Origin: Corella eumyota
Taxonomy: Eukaryota; Chordata; Ascidiacea; Phlebobranchia; Corellidae
Assembly: GCA_963082875.1 (NCBI GenBank)
Contig: OY720103.1
Location: forward strand, 3,782,001-3,846,000
Length of the DNA stretch: 64,000 bases
Direction of reading: 5' to 3'
Under the pieces are notes generated by a model. That model was not told the origin of the DNA, ran no database searches, and was given only the letters and a program-made list of their open reading frames with translations. A program made the translations under genes and the position numbers. The stretch's first letter is position 1, and each line of letters begins with the position of its first letter. This document shows positions 1 to 20,826 of the stretch, one piece after another.

Positions 1-58
1 TAATAATAATCAATATTTTTAATTTGACAAATTTGTAAACTAATAAATCCAACTTAAG

Positions 59-3000
59 ATGGAGGTAACAAAGAAATATCCCAAACGGACAAGGAAAATT
101 CTCAGCCAAATAGTAATGAACAGCTAAACAAAAATGATCTTAAAGATTTAGAAAAATCTTGCAATAAACGAAGAAAATTATTTTCAAGCGATGAAGTCAA
201 AGAAAATAATTTTGATGATCTTGAACAAGAAAATGACTTAGTTATCGATGAAGCAGTTATTTCAATGTGTAAGTTATTCTAGTAATACTGTAATAACAAA
301 TTTATAACTGTTTTTTATAGTGTTATAGTTTCATATGCTAACAGCTTTTTAATTCTTTAGCCCCACTACGTAAAAAACCAAGATTGGAAAAAAAGAGAAA
401 ATTAAATCTACCAACAACATTAGATGAAGACAGAGATAGAAAACTAAAAAAGTTTGTAATTTTATTTGTTCATAAGCAAGATTATCAATCGAATATTATT
501 TCTAGTATAAGTTGTGGTGTAGTGGTTAGAACACTTAACTCCACAATATGAGGTTAATGGGGAACTCCCACTGCTTTCACATGGTTTTTAAGTAAAGTTG
601 AGGATAAAAATATATAAACTTAAAAAAACTTATAAAAATTATTTGATTTTTTAGGCAACAAGATCTGCTTCGACAAAACTGTATGTCAACACCACAGCTG
701 ATTGCTAAGATTAAAACCTACAAAGATAACAGGCACAACACTGAAAACCTACTTTCTGAAGGTTAATTACTAAAATCTCCAAAGCTGACAATTAAAAATA
801 ATTTAAAATTAAGTTATGTTGAATATTATTTTTGTTTTTTTTAAGATATGTTTTTATAAATGTATTCTATCAATAATAAAATTCATTTTTACTTTTTTGT
901 GATATTTTAACATAGTTAGTGGCAGTGAAAAAGTAAAACCTCGAATTGAGTTGACAAAAGTTTTGTCGTGTCCACCTAACCACAGCGAATATGTTGCTGC
1001 TACGTCATCAGATGGTCTAAGATGCTACATGAGACTGAGATCGCTGGATAAAATAAAGGTGCAAAATAAATAAAAATTTTGAAAATGCCTGTTATTTTTT
1101 TGGTGATTTTTGTAAGTTGAAAAAATGATTTTATTTTTTAGTTATCAGAGGAAAGTAATTTAATCAAAGGGGCAAAATCGAAACAGCTTTTACCTTATAC
1201 TATGGCTGAACTAAGGCAATCAATATTCGAAAAGGTAAGCTCTACAAAGCCTTCAGTTGTTAAATTATAGTAATTTGTAGAATTTAGCTATAAAAAGCCC
1301 GTGTTCATATAATAAATCTGTGTTTTAACGTTTATCTTAACATTTTAAACAGCAAGAAGCAGATGCTATCCAAAGATCACGAGATCTTACACAACAAACC
1401 CGCAGTGACACTCTAGCTTTTAATGCTGAAGATTCAATCACAAGACAGGTGACTGCTGATTCAACTTTAACATCCATAATGGACACCACTATGACATCAT
1501 CAGTAAACACGACAGTGAATAATACTGATGACGAGGGGGTGTACAGCGGGGAAGAGACCCCAAAAGATGCATTGTGGGTGAATAAGTTTGCACCTACGCA
1601 CTACACTCACTTGTTAAGTGATGAGGTATTTTTTTTAAACTTTGAATTTTTTTAAAATTGATTTTTTTGTATATACACCAATCATATCTTAGTTAAGTTT
1701 ATCACCAAAAAGGTTCTGTGAGGGTTAAAAAATTTTATTCTAGGTTATTATCTTCAGCTTAGTGACATTGTCTGACTGTATGGTATGATCATTTTTAACA
1801 TTGGATCGGCAGTGTGGTGTAGTGGTAAGAACACTTGGCTTCATTACATGAGGTCCTGGGTTTAATCTTAATTGCTCTCATGCTGTAGCGCTCTCGAGTA
1901 AGGTGCTATAGACGGTATAACTTCTTGCTAAGCCAATACTTAAACAGCAGCATAATTATCAGGCAATTATAATCTCTAGTATCCTAACTGATGTTACCCT
2001 ATGTTAGGACCGTGAAGTCGACCTACCCACATCGAGGATAAACAAAAGTAAAAAAATTGGCAATTATATTCAGATATCTAATGTTAATTACAATCTACTT
2101 ATGCAGAATGTCAACAGGACCTTGTTAAAGTGGTTGAAAATGTGGGACAAGGTTGTGTTTGGAAGAGATTTCAAACCAAGAAAAACACCAGAAAAGGAAA
2201 ATAATCAATTTCAATTTAAAAACAAAAACGATTTCAAGGCAAAGTTCATGAATAACCAAAACAAATTAACCGGGGTAAAAATAACTAGTAATTAAAAAAT
2301 CTGCTAATTTTGAACTTATTTATTGAACAAGCATTTTCAAAAATTTTAAAAAGTTTTATATATTTACTTTACACCGGCAGCGTGGTGTAGTGGTAAGAAC
2401 ACTTGCTACACCACACATGAGGTTGTGGGTTCAATCCCCACTGCTCTTATGCTGTAGCGCCCTTAAGTAAGGCGCTATAAACAGTATGAATTCCTGCTAA
2501 GCCAGCACTAAATCAGCAGCATAATTACCGGGCAATTATAATCTATAATATCCCAAACTGCTACAGGCAACTTGGGACTAGTTTGGAGTAACTGATGTAC
2601 TCTATGTTTAGGTCGCACATTCGATCGATCTTCCCACACTGAGGATAAAGATATAAAAAAAAAATTTATGGAAAAATATTATTTTCAATTATTATTGAAT
2701 TTATTTAGGACTTTGATGAGCATGGAAGGCCTCACTTAAAAGCTGCTTTATTACATGGACCACCAGGCTTAGGAAAAACTACACTAGCTCACATTATAGC
2801 AAGACATGCTGGGTATCATGTAGTGGAAATGAATGCTAGGTAAGTTATTTACCTAAACCAATTTTGTAGTTATGCTTGAATGTGATAATTGATCTTACCT
2901 TTGATTTTTTTCATTTTGAAATTTTTTTTAAGTGATGATCGTAGTGCAGAAGTGTTCAAGAGAAAGTTAGAAGAAACCACCCAAATGAAATCAGTTTTGG

Positions 3001-6000
3001 GATCGGATCAACGTCCAAATTGTTTGATCATCGACGAAATAGATGGCGCTCCACAAGTTCGTTTTATTTTTTGTATTTATTTCATTTTTTTATATATTTA
3101 TCCTCGATGTGGGGATTTTATAAATTATATTTACCTGATAAGCTGCTGATTAAGTATTGTTCAGCAGTAGTTTATTATAGCGCCTACTCAAAGGCACTAC
3201 AGCAGGAGAGCATTGGGGATCAAACCCATGACGTCATGTATTGAAATATTTCTTTTGCTGCAGTTTACAATTTACACACAAAGACTTCTTTTTTATCAGG
3301 CTGCTATCAATATTCTGTTAAATGCAATTAACAAAACCAAGAAGCCAGATCCAAAGAAAAAGAAGTCAAAAAAGAGTCCAACGGGAATACTTTTGAGACC
3401 CATTATTTGCATATGCAATGATCTGTAAGTAATTTTTTTCCTTGTACCCGTATATAGTTGTCTATTACCACCACCAAATACTTGTGTATGGGATCTAATT
3501 TTTAATTTTTGTTTATGATAGATATACACCAGCGCTTAGAATGTTCCGGCAACAAAGTTTGCTTCTTCAATTTCCACCTACGACAACTGGAAGATTGGCA
3601 TCTAGACTAGTCCAGGTATTTTTAAAACCCTCACAGACAGCTGTAAAAAAAAGCAAACTATAACTTTAATTTTTATTTCTTAATAATGAAATTTATTAAC
3701 TAATATTATAATCTGTTTATAGATGTGTAGAGTACAACATTTTAGCTGTGATATGACAAGCTTGTTGGCCTTATGTGAAAAATCTGGCAATGATATAAGA
3801 ACCTGCATAAACACTCTACAGTTTGTACAATCCAAGGGAACCAAACAGTAAGTGTCATATCAATATACTAAGTTTCACTTTAAAACTCTTCTAGGTCAAA
3901 ATGTACTTAGAGTCTGCGGTCATGAAGTTTGTTTAAATATTTATCTGAGGTTTTATGTTAATGGTAATTTTTTGTGCACAGGCTTACAGTTGATATGGTA
4001 AAGAACATGTCGATTGGTCAGAAAGATCAGCACAAATCCATCTTTTATGTCTGGAACGAACTCTTTCAAATGCCCAAAAACAAAAGGTAGTGCAATATAT
4101 TTTTAGCCACAAAATTCAAATATTTATCTTAATTTATCTAATTTGGCCATAGGGTTAATTTTAAAAGTAAACTTTCTTATTTTATTTATTTGTAGGAAAA
4201 TGGATATGGATTCGGAATCTGTTCAACAGGGAATTTTAGAAGGAGCAAAAGTATCGCAATTCTCATTCAGATTTTATCACATATTTAATGTTGTTTCATC
4301 TAACGGAGAATACCAGAAAACCCTTGAAGTAAATTAAACAAAAAATCTGTTTCTTAAATACAAAAATATTAACATGCAAAAAAAGGAAAAACTTTTAAAT
4401 TACATATTTAATTTTTAGGGTGTTTTCGATAACTTTCTTAACATGAAGTTCAAGGACCATTGCCTTCAAGCAGTGAACAAGGGTTATGAATGGTTAATAC
4501 TTTACGACCAGCTCCAAGTTGCAACCTCACAACGACAAGAATGGGTCATGCAAAGATACATTCCCTTCCTGTTTGTGGCTTATCATTTATTGTTTGCGTG
4601 TATTCGGCCGCCTAAGATTCTGTTTCCACAAGCTAAACAAGAGGTAGGCAGTTTAATCTTTCATAAATAAATAACTTTCTTTATGTTGGGTTAGTATAGT
4701 GTCACAGTACTGACTTCCCACCCTAAACATAAGTTGTTAAGTCAATTATAATCTATAATATTTCAAACTGCCAAAGGCAACTCAAGACTGGGTCAAGTAA
4801 CCGATGTTACTCTATGTATAGGTCGTGAAGTCGACCTTTACACATCGAGAAGAAATATATATATTAAAAAAAGTTAAGTAACCATTATCACTTTTAGTAT
4901 TGTATTAACCTTTAGTTTTGGGCTTGAGAGTTACTATTTAAGTTCACAAATTTCTTAATAATGCTACAATATTCACCAAATTAATTTGAAACTTTTGCTT
5001 GATTTTTTTAGAATTTCTTAAAACTTCAAAAAAGTACAAACCTAATGACCTCCATGTTTATGGACATGTCACCTCAAACAAAATGTTTCACTTCATCTAA
5101 CGTTGCAGTAACTGACCTCTTACCAAATTTATTGTCCATCATGACACCTAAATTACGAACTGTAAGTCAGCTTTAACATTTATATAATCTTGAAACATTA
5201 ATTTAAAATCTTATGTGTTAAGTGTAATTTAAATGCTAGTGCAAGCATAAATTACAATATTAGTTATAAATTTTAAGTGTCTTTACTATGTAGGTCAACA
5301 TGCAATTGTACAGTGCCTTAGAAAAGAAACAACTCAGTGATTTAGTCGGAGCCATGATGTCTTACAATCTTACTTACACCCAACAAAAGAATGCAGAGGG
5401 ACAATACAACTACGTCATGGAACCGTAAATACCCAAAATTATCCTGAATATATTTAAGGTTCTTACAAATTTTCCATTAAAATTTATGTTCTTGTTGTTT
5501 AGTAATATGGAGGAGGTTTGCCAGTTTAATGAGCCGGGTGAAAAAGCAAAAACTTCGCTGTCCTACGGCATCAAGCAGATCATCTCAAAGGAAGTGGAGA
5601 GCGAAAAGATGAGGAGAAGTGAAATAATGTTGCGTGGAAAGGAGGAGGCAAAAGTAAGAAATTGTTCAAATTTTCAGTAGAGCAATCCAGATTTAAAATT
5701 GAATACATTACAAATACCTAAACATATTTGTTTATTTTAACCTGTGCTACAGGTTTCAAAGGTTCAACCAGTTGAAAAAAGCAAGCCTGTTACTGATAAA
5801 CCAAGCGTTCCAAACCATTTACAACGATTAGAAACCAGCATTATGGCAGCTCCAATACCAGATAAGGTACTACTTAATAAACCATAATTAATATGAGTTT
5901 CTTATTCTTACTTGATTATTTTTTATCATTTTTTTGTAGCCGGTTTTCAATTTCTTTAGCAAGTTTAAGAAAATCAAAAAGCTAGATCAAGAAGGAAACG

Positions 6001-6193
6001 AAAGGGGTTTGTTTTAAAATTTAAATAATTTTATATTTGAGACAAATTACTACAACAAATTCTTCTTTTAGTTCGGCCAAAGACAATTGAAGTTAGTGAT
6101 CCAGGGATTGGAAACAGTCAACTTTGGTTTAAATATAATGAAGGTTATTCTAAAGCTGTTCACAAGACTTTATACATCAAAGACTTTAAATGA
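59..6193 (+). CDS. CHTF18: CHTF18/CTF18 alternative clamp-loader subunit (5' end outside window, multi-exon)
   Basis: Large subunit of the CTF18-RFC complex, which loads PCNA onto DNA and supports sister-chromatid cohesion and the replication checkpoint in the nucleus. The first exon seen (from about 59) begins mid-codon after an AG, so at least one exon lies upstream. About 18 exons can be read. The N-terminal part is charged and low in complexity. The exon at 1352-1626 ends in [17 protein letters not shown], typical of CTF18. Exon 2107-2274 gives [14 protein letters not shown]. The AAA+ core follows: Walker [10 protein letters not shown] near 2758 and Walker B LIIDEIDG near 3024, then RPIICICND (exon ending 3424) and [12 protein letters not shown] near 3790. 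The C-terminal exons (5295-6193) end in [23 protein letters not shown], the CTF18-specific tail that in the family binds CTF8/DCC1. The stop TGA is at 6191-6193. SINE copies sit in at least five introns. Identification is firm; exact exon ends are inference. Confidence 0.95.
511..616 (+). repeat. tRNA-derived SINE, internally deleted copy
   Basis: The head carries the A-box-like TGGTGTAGTGGTTAGAACAC, then a degraded B-box and directly the family tail GAGGATAAAAATATATA. Most of the body is missing. It lies in a CHTF18 intron. Confidence 0.7.
1806..2048 (+). repeat. tRNA-derived SINE, near full-length copy
   Basis: The head has TGGTGTAGTGGTAAGAACAC (A box) and GGTCCTGGGTTTAATC (B-box-like). 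The body shows the paired GCGCT...AGGTGCTAT segment, CAGCAGCATAATTATC and GTGAAGTCGACC, and ends in ACATCGAGGATAAA. It lies in the CHTF18 intron between the exons ending at 1626 and starting at 2107. Confidence 0.85.
2374..2655 (+). repeat. tRNA-derived SINE, best full-length copy
   Basis: The most complete copy. It has a tRNA-like head with A box TGGTGTAGTGGTAAGAACAC and B box GTGGGTTCAATCCCC. A hairpin follows (TAGCGCC near 2455 pairing with GGCGCTA near 2471), then the body with ATCAGCAGCATAATTACC and the tail CACTGAGGATAAAGATATA followed by a poly-A run. It lies in a CHTF18 intron and works as the reference copy for the family in this window. Confidence 0.9.
3091..3240 (-). repeat. tRNA-derived SINE, 3' tail and part of head
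   Basis: Reverse orientation. It starts with TATCCTCGATGTGGGG (the tail complement), continues through the AGCGCCTACTC...GGCACTAC hairpin region and ends in the B-box complement GGGGATCAAACCC. The middle of the body is shortened. It lies in the CHTF18 intron after the Walker B exon. Confidence 0.8.
4690..4862 (+). repeat. tRNA-derived SINE, 5'-truncated copy
   Basis: Only the 3' half of the family is clear: CAATTATAATCTATAATATT, AAAGGCAACTC, TGTTACTCTATGTATAGG, GTGAAGTCGACC, and a tail close to ACATCGAG. It lies in the CHTF18 intron between the exons ending near 4642 and starting near 5012. Confidence 0.7.
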
Positions 6194-6229
6194 TATTCTT
6201 CTTTTTATTACTTGTATTTTTCTCTGATA

Positions 6230-6235
6230 AATAAA
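6230..6235 (+). terminator. CHTF18 poly(A) signal
   Basis: A canonical AATAAA lies 37 nt after the CHTF18 stop codon, in a T-rich stretch suitable for cleavage and polyadenylation. Confidence 0.6.
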
Positions 6236-6612
6236 ACTTTATTTCTTCTCCTTTCTGGCTCTTATTATTTTATTTAAATAAACAACTGCCCTTTGATCGG
6301 TTATATAAGCTTAACCTTTTAAAATAAATGTATTTAAAAGAAGTTTAACAATGTTTTTAGTCTTCTTTTGAGGACCAGAACCTTTCAAAATGAAAACTTT
6401 TCAAAGGTTAATGAATGTGAAAAATAATGAACAGTATGCGACCGGCACTATGACTTTTTTGTTATATGTTAGCTACTCTTACGTATGTTAGAAGGAAAAT
6501 ATAAACGATCATCTTAATACCTAAAGTTTTTTAATCGTTTAGTTGAATATATAAAAAAAAGTAAAATATCAGACCTGCATTGAGGATAATTAAATTTGTT
6601 TATATTCAATCT

Positions 6613-6639
6613 GATTGGCCAAAAAACCCTGTGACGTCA
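6613..6639 (+). promoter_or_regulatory. Candidate LENG8 proximal promoter: inverted CCAAT box plus CRE
   Basis: GATTGGCC (inverted CCAAT, 6613-6620) is followed by a perfect cAMP-response element TGACGTCA at 6632-6639, about 260 nt upstream of the LENG8 start codon and 440 nt after the CHTF18 stop. The motifs are exact; promoter function is inference from position. The rest of 6240-6899 is AT-rich with no gene visible. Confidence 0.45.
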
Positions 6640-6899
6640 GATCATTCTGCCCTTTTTTGTTGTCAATCGTAACGAAGCAAGGTTTCGCAGACTTGTTTTT
6701 AATCTAGCCCAATTTTAATCAAAGGCTGTTTTATATCTTTTAATTATTTAAAACTATTAAAGTTGCTTGCTAAATTATGGTTAGTATTTAAGATTATATG
6801 TTGACTTTTTATTTTTTTTCTAGGTTTTTAGAATAAGAAAATTTATTTAAAGATAGTTAGTGTTAAGTAAAATAAGTTTAATCTAAGCAGGTACAGATC

Positions 6900-9800
6900 A
6901 TGGACGTTCCGCCCTCAAATGAAGGAGATATTCCCGCCTGGGAAAAAGCAAGAAAGGCACTGGACGAAATAAAAGGCGAAAACAAGAATGATATGGTAAA
7001 CAAATTTATTTCAAATTAAATTTTGCTACAACGCCTACAACTTTGTTTGATTATTCTTACACTGTCACATGTTGTCAGACTGTGTCAAAAACTGACAGTT
7101 AAAAATAAAAAATAGCTTTCTGCTCCTTGTATTTTGCATTTTAAACTAAAATCACAAGCAGACAGCTAAAAGTTTATTTAAATATGGATTTTTGTTTAAA
7201 TATAGCAGATAAATCAGCAGTACAATCAATACCCTCCGGGAAATCAAATGCCGTTTGGAGGAAATAATTATTACAACCAACAGTGGGGAAACAACCAGTT
7301 TGGAGGATACCAACCCTACATGAACGGACTAAGACCCAACAATTATTACAACAACATGTCATATTCACCACAACAGCAACAATACCCTCCCAGAAATAAC
7401 TTTTGTGGGGGAAATCAGGTATAAATATCATTTTTTTATAGGTCTATTTCACCACTTATTTACACCGTTATATTTTTATTTGGTTTCCTTTTTTGTAGTA
7501 TGGAAATGGATACAATTCTGGTAACAACAACTGGACGAGTTTTCATGAACCACCCTCGCCAAGATATCGGGGCCAATTTCCTGGAAATCGAGGTGCAGCA
7601 AACATGCTCCCATCTGAACCCCGTTACCCTCGGCCGGTACCTCCCCCTTCAAGTTATGCAGATGCAGTTAAGAACGATAGACCCCCACCCCAACCAGTGC
7701 CACCCCCTATGCCTTATAATATGAATAAACCTTTAGGGTTTCCACGAAATAATAAACAAGAAACAGGTAAATCAAATTACTTAATTGATCTTATTATGTT
7801 TTAAATATTTAAAGGAGTATTTTTGTAGTAATTTTTATATTTTGTTACCCTCTTTTTTAGGTGGCATTCGTTTTAACATTGACACCAAACCGAAGTTTCA
7901 CAAGTTTGCCCCCCCTTTACCCAAAGAATCTCCTACAATTATTTCACCCCGAGAGACCACGCCCCCTCCTGGAACGGAAGAAAAAGTTGAAGAAACCAAA
8001 AATGTAAGTCAGCACCAACTTTTTATTAGTTTTAAAACTACAGACATTTTTTTACTCTTAGACACCTACACCAACTGACAAGCCAGAAAGCAAAGATGAC
8101 AATGCCAAAAATCCACAAGCCTCGTGGCCTCCTACATTAATGTATGTACTTCACAAAGTTAATCATTATCTATATTTAAATAAAATTTAAATCGTTCCTG
8201 AAAATGTCATCAGTTGGACTTAATTTTGTATGTATATACATGTACATAAAAACAGTTGTATTGTGATATTGTTAAATATGAAACGAAGATTGGTTCCAGT
8301 TTATCCTTTCTTTCAAATTAGGGAGTACATACAGCGAGCATTTCAGGCATGTACCAATGAACAAGAAAAAGATCAGACTGAGATGTTTCTTAAAACTCTG
8401 CTTAACAACAAAATGAAAGCGGGAAGCGCTCATTCTATTGATTGGTCGAAAGAACCGTTGCCTGTGTAAGTCATTTGTTGAAATTATATCTAAGGAAATC
8501 TAATTAAATTAAGTCCCTAGACTAAATAGCTTTGTGTTATAAATGGTGATACATTTTACACCTTTATATTTTAACTGCAAAGTGTTAATTTACTCAAGTT
8601 TAGGTTTAAACAAGCTTTAAACTATTATTAGGTTTTCATACTAAGTTAGTTTTAGATAACAAGTTAACATAATGTTTAAACTTTTCTTTAGCGATTTGTT
8701 AAAAAAGAAAAACACATCGTCACGATGGAAGCAAATGTCTCAGCAAAAAGACGTAAGAAACACTCCGCCCTGGCAGAGGTTTTCAGATCAAAGAAGGGTA
8801 TCTAGGTATGACAAATTTAATATTCAAGGCTAAATAACTTGTTAAGCAAAATAACAGAGCATTTAAGGGAGCCTTAAAAGTAGATTTTCATATAATTTTT
8901 GTATTTTAGGCGTTATTCAAAAAGTCGGTCACGCAGCAGATCAAGAAGTAGATCTCACTCTCCCAAGCGTAGAAGGTTTCATGACAGGTACTATTTAATT
9001 TTACTTTGTTTTTTAAATTATAGTCAAGAATATAAAGTTGCATAACTTTGCTATGCAATGGCTGTCAGTTTAAATTAGCAAATAATTTAGGCGTAGCAAT
9101 TTTAAAGCTCAGTCTATACTTTAATATAATTATAAATAATTATTTTTTTAATTTTGTCAGTGATTCAAGTAGCAGTGGGAGCAGCAGTCATGCCAGTGAA
9201 AGTCATCGCCGAAGTCCCGAATTTATTATCACAAAATCAGCTCACGGCAGGGGCAGGGTTGTAAACAGAGGGGGCAAGGGACGTGGCAGAGGTGGGATCA
9301 ACACACCAGACAAAGTGACCCCAACGAAACGTGGCAAGAAAAAGGTAACAAAAATTGTTTGAAAATCAAAACGCAATAGTTTTTTTTGTGTTAATAACAC
9401 ATATTAACTAAAAACAATTTAATTTTAGAATAAGAACAAAAAAGCCCCCGTTTTTATGGTTGATGACCCACAAAAAGAATTAAAGAAAGCAAGTAGAGCA
9501 AACCGATTTCAAAACACATTTCCACAAAGAAAAGCGAAATTTGAATTATCAATTAACAATTATGATAACAGGTAAATTTGTACATAAAACTGTTGCTGCC
9601 TAGGGCACTAAAATACACTGCCATTAAAGAAGGGCTAATATATAATTATCCCTTATATGTATATTTTTGTAAATGGTAAAATATAGGTTACTCAGTATAC
9701 AATAAACAAACCAAGTTTTAAAATCAAATTTTTTTCACGCTTTAAAATTAAGGTCAAATTAAATATGTAGTTGCCACTTTGAACAAAAGGAAAACTAGAT

Positions 9801-11526
9801 TAATGTTTGCTTTGGACTATGCATACAGACCAATATTGACATAAGCTATATTAAATATATTGAATATATTACGCAACTAACTTCATTATATTTTTTATTT
9901 TTAGTGAATATAATTTAGAAGATGTCCAGATAGTGGGCAGTTGTCAAGATATTCTGAAAGATTATTTTCGATTAACTGCAGCCCCTGATCCATCTACTGT
10001 AAGTACTTTTAAATTTTTAAATTGTAATTTTTTTAACAACAGTTAAATTGTAATTTTTTTGTATAGGTTCGGCCAGTTCATATTCTAAGAACCTCGCTTG
10101 TTAAAGTAAAAGAGGATTACCGAGAAAAAAAGGATTACTTGTATACTTGCAGGCAAATGAAAAGTATAAGGCAGGACTTAACAGTGAGTTATTAAAGTTC
10201 CTTTTTAATTTAAGATATATATTACCAAAACTTATTGCACAAATATATAGATAGATAATTTGTGTTTCAAACTCCCTATTTTGTTTTTTTTTTAGGTCCA
10301 AGGAGTAAGAAATACTTTTACAGTAGAAGTTTACGAGACCCATGCTAGAATTGCTCTTGAAAAGGTATATGTTATATTCACTACCATTGATCTATTAGCC
10401 CAATACCTAGGTAGCCCAATTAATATTTCGAAATTTTTAAAATTTGTTTTGTAAAAATTTGTAGGGCGACCACGAAGAATTTAATCAATGTCAAAATCAG
10501 CTTCGTCAGCTTTACAAAGAAGGAGTTGCTTCTAATAATAGAACAGAGTTTCTCGCTTACAGCATTCTCTATTATGTATACACCAAAAACACTACTGGTA
10601 ATATTACTAACAACTTCCTGTTTTTTTTAAAATGCACATAAAACTAACAATGAAAGTGAAAGAGAACTTGTTCTATAGAATATAGATAATTTTTGTGGAT
10701 TAAATTTTTTGGGTATTGTATGGTCTCATAGATAAACCAAGCATAATATTCTATGTTTAGATTTGACTAGTGTGCTTTCTTCTATTACACTTGAGCTAAG
10801 AAAAGATGAATGCATTTCTCATTCTCTTGCCGTAAGAGATGCTTGGTCTGCAGGCAATTATTATCGATTTTTCAAACTCTACCAATCTGCGCCTAAAATG
10901 GGAGGTTATCTTATGGATAAGTTTGCGCCGAGAGAAAGAAAATTAGCGCTACAGAAAATAGTTAAAGCGTATGTATTTATAGGCAACTTTTTATTTTTGC
11001 TAAAATTGATCGAAATAACATAAAAAAATTTAATATTGGTTAAATAAATAGTTCCTACAATATGTTAAATTTTTTTACTTTTTTATGTAATGTTAAAGTG
11101 TACAACTAATTTATTTATTGTTTTTTTTAACACATTTAAGTTTCAGGTTTATAAAGGTAAGTAAGTTAAAATTGTTTGTTGTTTTTGTTTATTTATTCTA
11201 GTTTTTTAGACATAAAAAAGTTCATAACATATTTTTTTTAACATTTTTATATTTGCTTTTAAATATTTTGGATAGTGCTATTTACTCTTAATTTACAATT
11301 AGGGACAGATTTACAGGATTAAATAACTGTTTTTTAAGTTCCAAATAACAACAAAGCTCTTTTACTGTTTAGTTTCAAACCTGACGTATCGTTGACTTAC
11401 ATTACAAACATTCTTGCTTTCCCTGACCGAGATGAATGCATGAAATATCTCACTGAATTGGAGATAATTTTAACTCCAGATAAAGAAAAAGTGAACTGTA
11501 AAATACCCCAACCCGGTCTTGCATAA
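6900..11526 (+). CDS. LENG8: LENG8-like SAC3/GANP domain protein (16 exons)
   Basis: Homologue of leukocyte receptor cluster member 8, a nuclear SAC3/THP3-family protein linked to mRNA processing and export. The chosen start is ATG at 6900 ([20 protein letters not shown]), which matches the family N-terminus. Exons 2 and 3 encode a long Asn/Gln/Pro/Tyr-rich disordered segment ([21 protein letters not shown]). Exon 6 (8322-8469) gives the conserved [17 protein letters not shown]...[17 protein letters not shown] helix region. Exon 8 is an RS stretch ([16 protein letters not shown]), followed by an RGG-like [17 protein letters not shown]. The SAC3/GANP/eIF3-type helical domain runs from about 9904 to 11526 with [49 protein letters not shown] and [16 protein letters not shown]. 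It ends with KIPQPGLA and TAA at 11524-11526. The last exon follows a TTTACTGTTTAG acceptor near 11374. No break is seen. It is in the same orientation as CHTF18 and AMPK but too far from either to suggest an operon. Confidence 0.92.
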
Positions 11527-19124
<7,598 letters not shown>

Positions 19125-20826
19125 TTTTGGTTTAGAAGTAGACTAAATGACGGTACTGTTCATATCAAGATTGATATTTGAATATTGACTTACGAATATT
19201 TATTAGATGTTCTAAAGGCATTTCTGTTCTGGCTACTTATTAAAGCTATTAAGGTGTCTCTTGTATTTAATCACATCACCCCTTTTTAATCTTTGTTTTA
19301 AAAATAAATAATTTAAAGAAATGGTTAATTTTGCAATATTGATTTTTACAATTATATTTTAGTTTGATTTTTTATATATATATATATATATATACTTATA
19401 TATACAGCAAACCGATCATGAATTAAAAAAAGTTGCCAATAATTTTTGAGTCTAATTTCTGTGTTTATTACTGCAAGCTATAATTACTGCGTTAATTTTG
19501 TACATCTTTTTTTGCTTTTTCTATTTTTCTGTGTATTTCTTTGCTATGTTTTTTGGGCTATTTTAAAGTTATTTCTAGTAATTTAGTTATAAAAAATTCA
19601 ACTCATGTTTTTGTCTATATATTTTTTAAACAACTCAAGTCTGATTTGTTTAATTATGCTTTCTGATAATGTTACTTGTAATTTTTATGCATGTTTTGCT
19701 TTAGAATATTAATTGCTTTGTATACATAAAAAAGGCTTAAACTTCAGATAAATTTTAGGTATTCAAGTTAGGCTAAAGAATTGTACAATATTTTTTAACA
19801 AAAAAATAACTAATTATTAAATTTTTTCTAACCTAAATGATATAATTAATATACATACTTAGCTGTGATTTCAATATGCAAAAAAAAATCAAAGAATCAT
19901 TCAGTTCTTTACTTAAAACTGGATTAGAAATCTTAAAGCTTTATTCTACATAATGTATATAGCTTGCTTAATTTTTCTTTAATGTGCTTAATTTCAATAA
20001 AATGTGACAAAAATTAAAATAAAAAATAGCGACTCTCGTGCATCATCTTGTGATAAAAAAAAACATGATAAAATCTTCTCTTGTGTCATGGTTTTAATTA
20101 TTTTCTAAGACTAAATATTTCAGGTCTCATGTGACTCAAAAGTTCATGTTCTTATTTTTTACTTGTCTGCATAGAACTGGGTGACAAAATTACCCAACAT
20201 GGTTTGAAGGTTTACCCAATATACTTTGAAAAGTTTACCCAACGTTTCATTGAAAGTTTACCCAACATACTTGAAAATATTCCCCTACTTATGGATTTAA
20301 TATAAATTTAACTTTTTAAAATAATCAAACGATTTCGAAACATATTTTATTTATTAAATAAAATGGTTGTTTTATGCTAGTTTGATCGAATTTTAGGTTA
20401 AATAACTCATGTTTTAGTAAATTAAAAGTTATAAAATTTTAGTATGTTGTTTATTATCAGATTGTTTAGCAATCTTTCTATTTTCAAAATTTATTGATCA
20501 CTAATTATTAATTAAAGGTGTTTATTTGTTAAAATTTAAACATCGTTATTGGGTTATAAATTTTTCTTAAAAAAATAATATTAGAAAAACGAAATATTAA
20601 CAACAAGTTTATTATCAAAATGGCTAAAAATTCGCATTTAAAAGTATGTTAAGGCATAAAAAATTGACTTATAAAATGTGGTTAAAAATAAAAACATAAC
20701 ATGCACAAAATCCTTTATATTATTTAGTGCTACGCATTTTATGCCTTACTTTAATACTAAAAAAGTGTTTGCACGTCACTTTAAAGACATAATTTTAAAT
20801 CATGTTGCTTCAAGTGTTTAATATAT
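19125..20826. other. Gene-free interval between convergent AMPK alpha and SLC38A9
   Basis: Very AT-rich, with no supported ORF. It includes a (TA)n microsatellite near 19372-19394 and the short tandem repeat listed separately. Both flanking genes end here, so it is mainly 3' UTR and spacer. Confidence 0.6.
20184..20276. repeat. Four-copy minisatellite with TTTACCCAA core
   Basis: The core (T)TTACCCAA(C/T) recurs with its ACCC at 20192, 20214, 20237 and 20260, a period of 22-23 nt. Each unit also carries a variant of AT(A/T)CTTTGAAA. It is in the AMPK/SLC38A9 spacer. Confidence 0.8.
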
